DNA of 10,666 nt from the NCBI GenBank assembly GCA_964655005.1, contig CAZZKE010000084.1, forward strand, positions 1-10,666, written 5' to 3'. The notes under the pieces were generated by a model. It was not told the origin of the DNA and did not search any database. It saw nothing but the letters and a program-made list of their open reading frames with translations. This document shows, in pieces, positions 1 to 6,649 of this stretch (positions are counted from its first letter, which is position 1; every line of letters begins with the position of its first letter). Origin of the DNA: CAZZKE01 sp964655005. Its GTDB lineage: Bacteria > Pseudomonadota > Alphaproteobacteria > Rhodospirillales > JABHCV01. Position numbers and translations under genes: made by a program.

Positions 1-2282
1 ATCTTGACGCCGTGATCCCTGGCAAAATCACGGAGGTTTTCCCGTACGCTGGGCTGGCTCAGGACGTACAGGGATTGCATGTAATCCCGGAGCGGTTCAA
101 GAGTCAGGCTGCGGACCATGGCCTTGACCGGGCCGGCCGCCCGCGGCGAGACCGACAGGCTGGTCAGGCCGGCGCCGATCAGGGCCATGGCATCCACCGG
201 GGCCGCCGCCATCTCGCCGCACAGACTAAGCGGCACGCCGGCATCGCGGCATTGCCCGGCGATCGAATCGAACAGCCGCAGCATGGTCGGCGACAGCAGA
301 TCGTAGCGATTCGAAATTCTGGGGTTGGCGCGATCCGAGGCATACATGAACTGGAACAGGTCGTTACTGCCGATGGAAACGAAATCGACCTGTTTCAATA
401 CTTCCGGCAACTGAAACAGCAAGGCCGGCACTTCCAGCATGATGCCGACACGGGTTTGGGCCGGCATTGCGCCACCGCGTTCCCGCTGCCGCGACAGTTC
501 CAGGTCCAGCAGCGCCCGGGCATCGATGAATTCCTTTAGTTCGGCGATCATCGGCAGCATGATATGAAGATCGGATCCGGCGGCGGCCTGAATCAGGGCC
601 CGGAACTGCTGCCGCAGCAACATCGGACGGTCCAGCGAAACCCGAATGGACCGCCAGCCCATGGCCGGGTTTTCTTCTTCCTGGGCGTCCCAGTACGGCA
701 ACACCTTGTCGCCGCCGACATCAAGCGTGCGAAACACCACCGGCTTGCCCGCCGCCAGTTCAAGAACCTTGGCGTACAAGACCCGCTGGTCCTCGACATC
801 GGGGAAATCGGCCCGCACCATAAACGGCACCTCGGTCCGGTACAGGCCGACGCCGTCGGCCCCGATATCCATCATGTGCGGCATATCGACCAGCAAACCG
901 GCGTTGATATTCAACGAAATACGCTCGCCGTCTATGGTTTCGGCGGGTAATTCCCGCAACCGGCCATAGGCGGCCTTTTCCACTTCATAGGCCCGGGCGC
1001 TCTCGATAAAGCTGTGCCGCACGTCTTCGCCGGGACGCAGGAATACGTGCCCGTTGGCGCCATCGACAATGATCGGCTCGCCGCTTTCAATGTTTTCGAG
1101 GATGTTACGGACCTGGCCGACAACCGGGATATCGAGCGCCCGGGCGACGATTGAAACATGCGCCGTCGCCGATCCCTCTTCGAGCACCAGGCCGACCAGA
1201 CGCGACCGGTCATAGTCCAGCAATTGCGCCGGACCCATGTTGCGGGCGATCAGCACGACGCGCTTGATTCCGGACGCCGGGTTCTGCTTTTCGCCTTCGG
1301 ACCCCAGTAAATGACCAAGCAGCCGGTGTCCCAGGTCTTCCAGGTCATGCATCCGTTCGCGCAGGTACGGATCGGTGATCTGGCCCATCCGGGCACGGAT
1401 ATCGTTGTGGACTTTCTGCACCGCCGCTTCCGCCGTCAGGCCCGTCGAAATCGCCTCTTCGATGCGGGCGTACCAGCCGGCGTCATCGGCGATCATGCGG
1501 TATGTTTCCAGCACATCCCTGTGCTCGCCGGCTCCTTCCAGGGCGCTCTGCCTGAGCATATCGTCAAGGGCGCCGTGCATTTCCGATACCGCCCGCCGCA
1601 AATGATCGCGTTCGGCCTGCGGGTCTTCGGCGACCAGCCGGGTCAGGCTGAATTCCGGTTGGTGCAAAACGGCATGGCCGACGCCGACGCCGGGGTTCAG
1701 GCTGACCCCTTCCAGCTTGAATGGCAGCAGGGCATTGCCATCGGCCGGCAGCAGTTCGGCGCGGCTTATCAGTTCGCCCCCGGCGACCAGTTCGGCCAGC
1801 ACCATGGCGACGGTTTGCAGGGTTTCGGTTTCTTCCTCGGCGTAACTGCGTTTGGTCCTGTTCTGGACCGCCAGGACGCCGACGACGCGACCACCGCGCA
1901 TGATCGGCACGGCCATCAGGGATTGATATATTTCCTCGCCGGTTTCCGGGCGGAAGGCGAAATCGGGATGGCTCTGGGCGTCGTCGATGGCCATCGGCCG
2001 GGCCTGGGCGGCGATCAGGCCGATCAGACCCTCGCCGACACGCAGCCGGGTATTGTGTACGGCGGACGGCGACAGGCCCTTGGTGGCAAACAGTTCCAGC
2101 ACCTCTCCGGCGCGCATGACGTATATCGAGCAAACCTCGGCGACCATGTCGGCGGCGATTATCGCGGTGGTGCTGTCAAGCCGCCGCTGGGCCGAGCCGG
2201 ACCCGGCCATGACATCACGGATACGAGCCAGCAGACGGCGCGAAACGGGGATATGCGGCGAGAACTGCTCGACTGGGTTCAT
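1..2282 (-). CDS. ptsP: PtsP, phosphoenolpyruvate-protein phosphotransferase of the nitrogen PTS (EI-Ntr), 3' end cut by window edge
   Basis: Cytoplasmic first enzyme of the nitrogen-related phosphotransfer chain; the family takes phosphate from PEP and passes it to NPr (PtsO) and then EIIA-Ntr. My reading of the minus strand gives 760 codons with no stop. A GAF sensor domain (about residues 28-170) is followed by the PEP-utiliser N-terminal part (about 187-305), the swivelling phosphohistidine domain with TAHVSIVAR (His375 is the expected phospho-acceptor) and the PEP-binding barrel with GLYRTE (Arg482) and SLCGEMA (Cys688). The family GAF domain is known to respond to glutamine/2-oxoglutarate. 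The protein probably ends within one or two residues of the edge, since GVK matches the usual C-terminus. ATG at 2282 is the first start after the in-frame TGA of the upstream gene; no Shine-Dalgarno precedes it. It lies 51 bases after the nitronate monooxygenase-like gene, in the same direction. Confidence 0.96.
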   Translation of the reverse strand, partial: MNPVEQFSPHIPVSRRLLARIRDVMAGSGSAQRRLDSTTAIIAADMVAEVCSIYVMRAGEVLELFATKGLSPSAVHNTRLRVGEGLIGLIAAQARPMAIDDAQSHPDFAFRPETGEEIYQSLMAVPIMRGGRVVGVLAVQNRTKRSYAEEETETLQTVAMVLAELVAGGELISRAELLPADGNALLPFKLEGVSLNPGVGVGHAVLHQPEFSLTRLVAEDPQAERDHLRRAVSEMHGALDDMLRQSALEGAGEHRDVLETYRMIADDAGWYARIEEAISTGLTAEAAVQKVHNDIRARMGQITDPYLRERMHDLEDLGHRLLGHLLGSEGEKQNPASGIKRVVLIARNMGPAQLLDYDRSRLVGLVLEEGSATAHVSIVARALDIPVVGQVRNILENIESGEPIIVDGANGHVFLRPGEDVRHSFIESARAYEVEKAAYGRLRELPAETIDGERISLNINAGLLVDMPHMMDIGADGVGLYRTEVPFMVRADFPDVEDQRVLYAKVLELAAGKPVVFRTLDVGGDKVLPYWDAQEEENPAMGWRSIRVSLDRPMLLRQQFRALIQAAAGSDLHIMLPMIAELKEFIDARALLDLELSRQRERGGAMPAQTRVGIMLEVPALLFQLPEVLKQVDFVSIGSNDLFQFMYASDRANPRISNRYDLLSPTMLRLFDSIAGQCRDAGVPLSLCGEMAAAPVDAMALIGAGLTSLSVSPRAAGPVKAMVRSLTLEPLRDYMQSLYVLSQPSVRENLRDFARDHGVK

Positions 2283-2289
2283 GGAGATT

Positions 2290-2317
2290 AATGTAGTGAC
2301 GGAAAGATTTCCCGCAA
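2290..2317 (-). promoter_or_regulatory. candidate ptsP promoter with -10 next to the start codon
   Basis: On the minus strand TTGCGG (2317-2312), a 16-base spacer and TACATT (2295-2290) precede the ptsP ATG by only 7 bases. The -35 match is poor (3 of 6) and the -10 moderate (4 of 6). If used, transcription would start at or very near the ATG, giving a leaderless message, which would fit the absence of a Shine-Dalgarno. Read-through from lysC and the intervening gene is an equally possible way to express ptsP. Confidence 0.25.
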
Positions 2318-2333
2318 CCTTATCCGGGGGGAA

Positions 2334-3365
2334 TCAATCTTCCGCTGCACTCCCCCGTAAATCAAGTGAGTGGACGGCCTGTCCGACAAGTTCGGCGATA
2401 ATTTCGGCGGTTGGCTGTTCGGAAGTAACCATGCCGACGCTCTGGCCGGCCATTAGCGAGCCGTTTTCCATATCGCCATCGATCACCGCCCGGCGCAACG
2501 CCCCGGCCCAGAAATGCTCGACCTGAAGTTGGGCTTCTTTCAGTTCAATCTCGCCGGCCTGCAACCGCGCCAACATGGTTCGCTGAGTCACCGTGAATTG
2601 CTCGGTGCCGCCGTTGATCAGGGCGCGCACCGGAATTACCGGCAGCCGCGGGTCCAGTTGCACCGTCGGCAGGGCGTCGCGGGCATTGGCGCGGATGAAG
2701 GCTTTTTTGAAATCCGGATGGGCCACGGATTCCGTGGCGCAGACGAAGCGGGTGCCCAACTGGACCCCTGCCGCGCCCATTTCCAGGTACGAAACGATGG
2801 CCTCGCCACGACCGATGCCGCCGGCCACGAATACCGGCACGGTATCGATTACCGGCAGAATTTCCTGGGCCAGGACGCTGGTCGATACCGGGCCGATATG
2901 GCCGCCGGCTTCCGAGCCTTCGATAATCAGGGCATCGACGCCATTACGCACCAGCCTTTTGGCCAGCGCCACGGTCGGGGCGAAACACATGACCTTGGCC
3001 CCGTTTTCCTTGATTTTGGCGATCGAGGCGGCGCCCGGCAGCCCTCCGGCAAGCACAATATGGCCGACCTTAAGTTCGATGCAAACGTCGATCAGGGCGT
3101 CCAGGTCGGGATGCAGGGTAATCAGGTTAACGCCGAACGGCTTGTCGGTCATGCCCTGGGTGGCGATGATTTCGGCGCGGAGCAGATCAAGCGGCATGGA
3201 TCCGCACGCCAGGACGCCGAAGCCGCCGGCGTTGGAGATTGCCGACACCAGATGACGATCCGACAGCCACGACATGGCGCCGCCCAGAATGGCGTGGCGG
3301 CAGCCGAGAAAATCACGACCGGTCCGCCACAGGGCGTCCAGTTTACGTTCCGCTGAAAGGCTCAT
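2334..3365 (-). CDS. nitronate monooxygenase / FabK-like FMN-dependent TIM-barrel oxidoreductase
   Basis: 343-residue soluble flavoprotein of the NMO/2-nitropropane dioxygenase superfamily. Seen in sequence: an N-terminal NAGGFG glycine motif, EGSEAGGHIG with His156 at the position of the catalytic histidine of NMOs, VAGGIG and GAAGVQLGTRF phosphate/FMN-binding loops, and a C-terminal LMAGQSVGMV segment. The last is shared with both class II NMOs and the FabK enoyl-ACP reductases, so the substrate (alkyl nitronate or enoyl-ACP) cannot be told from sequence alone. ATG at 3365 is preceded by GGAG eight bases upstream, which lies inside the last codons of lysC; only 3 bases separate the lysC stop from this start, so the two are almost certainly co-transcribed and probably translationally coupled. 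It is inserted between lysC and ptsP, genes I recall as adjacent in many alphaproteobacteria. Confidence 0.88.
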   Translation of the reverse strand: MSLSAERKLDALWRTGRDFLGCRHAILGGAMSWLSDRHLVSAISNAGGFGVLACGSMPLDLLRAEIIATQGMTDKPFGVNLITLHPDLDALIDVCIELKVGHIVLAGGLPGAASIAKIKENGAKVMCFAPTVALAKRLVRNGVDALIIEGSEAGGHIGPVSTSVLAQEILPVIDTVPVFVAGGIGRGEAIVSYLEMGAAGVQLGTRFVCATESVAHPDFKKAFIRANARDALPTVQLDPRLPVIPVRALINGGTEQFTVTQRTMLARLQAGEIELKEAQLQVEHFWAGALRRAVIDGDMENGSLMAGQSVGMVTSEQPTAEIIAELVGQAVHSLDLRGSAAED

Positions 3366-3368
3366 TTT

Positions 3369-4589
3369 CTATTCTCCGTCCAGGCCGTATACGTGATGCA
3401 AGGCCCGCACCGCCCGTTCGGTGAACCGCTCGGCGATCAGTACGCTGACCTTGATTTCAGATGTGGAAATAACCTGGATATTGATGCCTTCGTCGGCCAG
3501 CGAACTGAACATCCGCTGGGCCACCCCGGCGTGGCTGCGCATGCCGACGCCGATCACCGACACTTTAACCACATCGGCATCGGCGACCAGGTCCTGATAG
3601 CCCAGATCGTCGCGCCGTTGTTCCAGAATTTGCACCGCCCGGTCGAGATCGCCCCGGGTCACGGTGAAGGTCAGGTCCGTAGCCTTGCCGTCGTCAGACA
3701 CGTTCTGGACGATCATATCGACATTAACGCTGGCGTCGGCCAGGGGGCCGAAAATTCTGGCGGCGACGCCGGGCCGGTCGGCGACCTTAATCAGGGTGAT
3801 TTTCGCTTCGTCCCGGCTATATGCTATTCCGCTGACTAATTCCTGTTCCACGACTTCATCCTCATCAACGACAAGAGTTCCTGGTTTATTGGCGAACGAC
3901 GATAACACCTGCAAGCGAACGCCGTGTTTCATGGCCATCTCGACGGCGCGGGTTTGCAGGACCTTGGCCCCGACCGAAGCCAGTTCGAGCATTTCCTCGT
4001 AGGTGATGGCATCCAGCTTGCGGGCCTTGGCGACTATCCGGGGATCGGCGGTGAAAATCCCTTCGACATCGGTATAGATATCGCACCGGTCGGCGTTCAG
4101 GGCGGCGGCCAGCGCCACGGCGGAAGTGTCGGAGCCGCCACGACCCAATGTGGTTACCCGTTGATCGGTCGAGATGCCCTGAAAGCCCGGCACCACGGCG
4201 ACTTCGCCGGCGGCCATGGCGGCGGCTATGCGTTCGGCCTCGATAGCCTGAATACGCGCCTTGCCATGGGCCTTGTCGGTACGGATGGGAATCTGCCAGC
4301 CCAGCCACGAGCGGGCCGGCTGGCCCAGTTCCTGCAACGCCAGCGCCAGCAAACCCGATGTCACCTGCTCACCCGAAGAGAGCACCACATCATATTCGCG
4401 GTCGTCCGAGATTTTCGCTATTTCCCGGACCTGGCCGATCAGCGAATTGGTGACCCCGGACATCGCCGAAACGGCGACGGCGACTTCATTGCCGGCATCG
4501 ACTTCGGCCTTGACCCGCACCGCCACGGCCTTGATTCGTTCGATATCGCCGACCGAGGTTCCGCCAAATTTTTGTACGATACGCGCCAT
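3369..4589 (-). CDS. lysC: LysC, aspartate kinase
   Basis: 406-residue aspartokinase making 4-phospho-L-aspartate, the first step to lysine, threonine, methionine and diaminopimelate. The kinase domain begins with KFGGTSVG (residues 7-14, Lys7 catalytic) and continues with SSGEQVTSG (71-79), GFQG, TLGRGGSDTSA (147-157) and YTDVEGIFTADPR (172-184). Two ACT regulatory domains follow, about 264-335 and 342-404, the second containing QVISTSEIKVSV. These are where feedback amino acids bind in this family. I chose ATG 4589, giving MARIVQKFGG, because GGAG lies four bases upstream and the family starts just before KFGG; upstream in-frame ATGs only add non-conserved residues. It heads a leftward operon with the NMO-like gene and ptsP and is divergent from ubiG. 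Residues 234-257 use unusual A/T-ending codons around a possible internal GTG start (Val247). Confidence 0.97.
   Translation of the reverse strand: MARIVQKFGGTSVGDIERIKAVAVRVKAEVDAGNEVAVAVSAMSGVTNSLIGQVREIAKISDDREYDVVLSSGEQVTSGLLALALQELGQPARSWLGWQIPIRTDKAHGKARIQAIEAERIAAAMAAGEVAVVPGFQGISTDQRVTTLGRGGSDTSAVALAAALNADRCDIYTDVEGIFTADPRIVAKARKLDAITYEEMLELASVGAKVLQTRAVEMAMKHGVRLQVLSSFANKPGTLVVDEDEVVEQELVSGIAYSRDEAKITLIKVADRPGVAARIFGPLADASVNVDMIVQNVSDDGKATDLTFTVTRGDLDRAVQILEQRRDDLGYQDLVADADVVKVSVIGVGMRSHAGVAQRMFSSLADEGINIQVISTSEIKVSVLIAERFTERAVRALHHVYGLDGE
3849..3863 (-). promoter_or_regulatory. possible internal ribosome binding site and GTG start for a LysC beta subunit
   Basis: Within lysC, GAGGA (3863-3859) stands 7 bases before an in-frame GTG (3851-3849, codon 247). 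Translation from it would give VEQELVSGIAYSRDEAK and both ACT domains, 160 residues. In Corynebacterium and Bacillus, alpha2/beta2 aspartokinases start their beta subunit at the equivalent place, just before the first ACT domain. Seventeen of the 24 codons 234-257 end in A or T, including TTA, ATA, CCA and GCA, unlike neighbouring lysC codons; low local structure would help internal initiation. No evidence of expression is available from sequence. Confidence 0.45.
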
Positions 4590-4689
4590 TTCACTCCATG
4601 CCCGGAATTTTCTTTGCATGAACCGGTTGCAGGGCGACGGGCGCGTATTCATACTCTATATCATCGAAAAAACGCAACAAGAGGATTTG
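4590..4689. promoter_or_regulatory. divergent lysC / ubiG intergenic region with candidate ubiG promoter
   Basis: This 100-base gap must hold promoters in both directions. For ubiG I see TTGCAG (4627-4632), a 17-base spacer and CATACT (4650-4655), a modest sigma-70 type match that would leave a leader of about 28 bases carrying the GAGGA ribosome site. The lysC side has an AT-rich stretch (TATAGAGTATGAAT, about 4665-4652 on the minus strand) but no clear -35/-10 pair. No lysine riboswitch-like structure fits in so short a leader. The lysC Shine-Dalgarno GGAG is at about 4597-4594. Confidence 0.35.
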
Positions 4690-5463
4690 ATGGCGACAGC
4701 GGAATCCCAAAAACCAAGTCAGGACGAATCTTCCACCGCATCGGCCGCGGAAGTCGAACGTTTCACCGCCATGGCGGAGAGCTGGTGGGACCCGCACGGC
4801 AAGTTTCGTCCCCTGCACCAGATCAACCCGGTGCGCATCGGCTACATCCGCGACCACGCCTGCGCCCACTTCGGACGTGATCCGTTGTCGGAAGAACCCC
4901 TGACGGGGCTGAGAGTACTGGACATCGGCTGCGGCGGCGGCCTTTTGTGTGAACCGCTGACCCGGCTGGGCGCCCGGGTTATCGGTATCGACGCCGGCGA
5001 GAAGAATATCGCCATCGCCCGCCGGCACGCCGAACAGGGCGACCTGAAGATCGATTACCGCCATGTCCTGCCGGAAAACCTGACGAAAGACGCCGGGGTG
5101 GATTTTGATATTGTGTTGAACATGGAAGTGATCGAACACGTCGCCGATGTCGATGCTTTCCTGAAGGCCAGCGGCTCTTTGCTAAGGCCCGGCGGCATCA
5201 TGTTCCTGTCGACCATCAACCGCACCCTGAAGGCCCTGGCGCTGGCCAAAATCGGCGCCGAATACATCCTGCGCTGGGTGCCGGCCGGCACCCATGACTG
5301 GCGCAAGTTCGTCAAACCGTCGGAACTGGCCCGCCGATTGCGCCCGCATGGAATCGACATCACCGACCTGACCGGCATGTCCTACAATCCGGTGCGGGAT
5401 GAATGGGCGCTTTCCGGCAGCGACCTGGACATTAATTACCTGGCCGTGGCGGTAAAGGGTTAA
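4690..5463 (+). CDS. ubiG: UbiG, bifunctional ubiquinone-biosynthesis O-methyltransferase
   Basis: 257-residue class I SAM-dependent methyltransferase that performs both O-methylations of ubiquinone synthesis (2-polyprenyl-6-hydroxyphenol and 3-demethylubiquinol) in the family. After a low-complexity N-terminus (1-20), the protein shows the UbiG signature AESWWDPHGKFRPLHQINP (29-47), SAM motif I VLDIGCGGG (76-84), NMEVIEHV (144-151) and INRTLKALALAKIGAEYILR (176-195) followed by WVPAGTHDW, the segment implicated in membrane association in E. coli UbiG. ATG 4690 was chosen because AGAGGA lies six bases upstream and the longer open frame has no conserved residues. It is divergent from lysC and its stop lies 11 bases from the stop of the convergent DUF1178 gene, with no terminator hairpin seen between them. 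UbiG beside lysC is a familiar alphaproteobacterial arrangement. Confidence 0.97.
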   Translation: MATAESQKPSQDESSTASAAEVERFTAMAESWWDPHGKFRPLHQINPVRIGYIRDHACAHFGRDPLSEEPLTGLRVLDIGCGGGLLCEPLTRLGARVIGIDAGEKNIAIARRHAEQGDLKIDYRHVLPENLTKDAGVDFDIVLNMEVIEHVADVDAFLKASGSLLRPGGIMFLSTINRTLKALALAKIGAEYILRWVPAGTHDWRKFVKPSELARRLRPHGIDITDLTGMSYNPVRDEWALSGSDLDINYLAVAVKG

Positions 5464-5474
5464 GCAAGCCGGTA

Positions 5475-5927
5475 TTAGTTTTTTGTGCGGGTCCGGCGGG
5501 TCGAGCCGGGGATGCGGCTGACCGCGATACCCTCGTCATCCAGATCGACGGCCTGCTGTTCGGTGGCCTCGCCGTAAATATCGCGCCGTTCGCTGTCGCC
5601 ATAGTGGATGGCCCTGGCTTCATCGGCAAAATCCTCGCCGACGTATTCGAAATTTTCCTCGACGGCGTCGCGAATTTTCTCCGTCGCCGCCAGTATTTGC
5701 CTGGCGACCTCGCGGGCACGGGCTTCCGGGCCTTTTTCGCCGCCATCGCCGAGCACGACATTTCCCTTGGCCAGACGCGGGGCCATCGGCGCCTTGCCGA
5801 TGTGTTTGTCACCGCAAACCGGACAATCGATATCGCCATGGGCCAATTGATCTTCATAAGACGCGCCGGTCCGGAACCAGGCCTCGAACTGGTGTCCATG
5901 CGAGCATTTCAGTCGAAACAATATCAT
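5475..5927 (-). CDS. DUF1178 family protein with putative Cys-rich metal site
   Basis: 150-residue small soluble protein of the DUF1178 family, function unknown. The conserved N-terminal part reads KCSHGHQFEAWF (7-18) and DCPVCG (34-39); Cys8, His10/His12, Cys35 and Cys38 look like a zinc-ribbon-type site, an inference from spacing. The next KAPMAPRLAKGN segment fits the family. The middle is a charged helix-rich stretch and the C-terminus is basic (STRRTRTKN). ATG at 5927 has no Shine-Dalgarno; instead it overlaps, as ATGA, the stop of a possible 11-codon ORF that does have one. I recall this gene lying directly downstream of the Grx - nitrilase pair in alphaproteobacteria; here a plus-strand methyltransferase gene stands between, so it needs its own promoter or read-through. 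It converges on ubiG. Confidence 0.9.
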   Translation of the reverse strand: MILFRLKCSHGHQFEAWFRTGASYEDQLAHGDIDCPVCGDKHIGKAPMAPRLAKGNVVLGDGGEKGPEARAREVARQILAATEKIRDAVEENFEYVGEDFADEARAIHYGDSERRDIYGEATEQQAVDLDDEGIAVSRIPGSTRRTRTKN

Positions 5928-5959
5928 AATTTTTTCAGTCTACCGCCGTACAAACCCAT
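5924..5959 (-). CDS. possible 11-codon leader ORF upstream of the DUF1178 gene
   Basis: Reads MGLYGGRLKKL then TGA, with the TGA overlapping the DUF1178 ATG as ATGA (5927-5924). AGGGG stands five bases before its ATG, a better ribosome site than anything before the DUF1178 gene itself. The arrangement would permit translational coupling. Against it: a TATAAA box (5976-5971), the best -10 candidate nearby, would put the transcript start at or after the AGGGG. So short an ORF occurs easily by chance. Confidence 0.25.
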   Translation of the reverse strand: MGLYGGRLKKL

Positions 5960-6040
5960 TACTACCCCTGTTTATAGACCTATTTGCTGACAATTAACTT
6001 AACAGAAGACAAATATTGCCGATCATGGCATTACGGAAAC
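5928..6040. promoter_or_regulatory. AT-rich divergent intergenic region between the DUF1178 and methyltransferase genes
   Basis: These 113 bases are clearly more AT-rich than the surrounding coding sequence and must carry start signals for both neighbours. On the minus strand TATAAA (5976-5971) is a good -10-like hexamer, but I find no convincing -35 at 16-18 bases. On the plus strand CTGACA (5987-5992) is a -35-like sequence and AAATAT (6011-6016) a weak -10 at 18 bases. TTAACTTAA at 5994-6002 is not a CtrA site, because the two halves are one base apart. Confidence 0.4.
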
Positions 6041-6649
6041 ATGGCCGATCATAAACCGAGACACCTGAGAGTAACCGAACCCTCGCCGTGGCTGGTTCGC
6101 TTCGCGCCCCTGATCAGGCCCGGCGGCGATGTCCTCGATCTGGCCTGCGGCGGTGGCCGGCATGGCCGGCACCTGCTGCAACGGGGCCACGGCGTGACCT
6201 TTGTGGACCGGGACATCTCGGCGGTCGGCGATCTGGCGGCTCATCCCAAGGCCAGCCTGGCCGAGGTCGATCTGGAATTGGGCGACGACATATTCGGCGG
6301 CGCTGGCCCCCTGGCCGGACGTCGTTTTGACGCCGTCGTCGTGGTCAATTATCTGTACCGGCCCTTGCTTGAAGATATCCTCAATTCGCTTGGGCCGGGC
6401 GGCGTGCTGATTTATCAAACCTTCGCCCTTGGCAACGAACGCTACGCCCGCCCGCGCAATTCCGACCATTTGCTTAAAAGCGGCGAACTGCTGGACGCCG
6501 TTAACGGCAGGTTGCAGGTGCTCGCCTATGAACATGGCATTATCGAGAAAGGCCCCATTCCAGGGGTAATTCAGCGCATTTGCGCGATCAACGAAACGGA
6601 ACCAAGAGAAGTCGAACCGTCACAGCGAAACAACCCTGTCGTGGTTTAG
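6041..6649 (+). CDS. orphan class I SAM-dependent methyltransferase
   Basis: 202-residue predicted SAM methyltransferase of unknown substrate. Motif I is VLDLACGGGRHGRHL (31-45), followed by VTFVDRD (52-58, acidic ribose-binding loop), FDAVVVVNYLYRPLL (96-110) and GPGGVLIYQTFALGNERY (118-135), then RPRNSDHLLKSGELL. The NYLYRPLL, IYQTFALGNE and GELL blocks match a proteobacterial family usually annotated only as methyltransferase (TehB-like fold). I chose ATG 6041 (MADHKPRH) over an in-frame ATG at 5984 because the extra 19 residues look unconserved; GGA about six bases upstream is a weak ribosome site. After the conserved VIQRICAIN, a polar tail of about 18 residues runs into the convergent nitrilase gene, with 30 bases of overlap (6620-6649). 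The gene faces against its neighbours on both sides, suggesting a later insertion. Confidence 0.87.
   Translation: MADHKPRHLRVTEPSPWLVRFAPLIRPGGDVLDLACGGGRHGRHLLQRGHGVTFVDRDISAVGDLAAHPKASLAEVDLELGDDIFGGAGPLAGRRFDAVVVVNYLYRPLLEDILNSLGPGGVLIYQTFALGNERYARPRNSDHLLKSGELLDAVNGRLQVLAYEHGIIEKGPIPGVIQRICAINETEPREVEPSQRNNPVVV

Noticed and set aside
1311..2291. Long plus-strand open frame of 326 codons opposite ptsP
   Set aside because: It is antisense to the well-conserved GAF and N-terminal regions of ptsP and its translation is rich in Gln, Gly, His and Arg with no motifs, the usual mirror of GC-biased codons. The other long frames opposite lysC, the NMO-like gene and the NDUFAF5-like gene were rejected for the same reason.
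4590..4652. Longer LysC start (MNTRPSP...) at 4652
   Set aside because: The added 21 residues are not family-like and the GGAG site matches the shorter MARIVQKFGG start.
4261..4689. Upstream extension of ubiG in the same frame
   Set aside because: The 143 extra codons are antisense to the conserved kinase domain of lysC, and ATG 4690 has a good AGAGGA and the expected UbiG length.
5455..5490. T-run (TTTTTT) after ubiG as an intrinsic terminator
   Set aside because: No stable GC stem directly precedes the T-run on either strand; GCCGG and CCGGC flank it but place the T-run in the loop.
5994..6002. TTAACTTAA as a CtrA binding site
   Set aside because: The CtrA consensus needs seven bases between the TTAA halves; here there is one.
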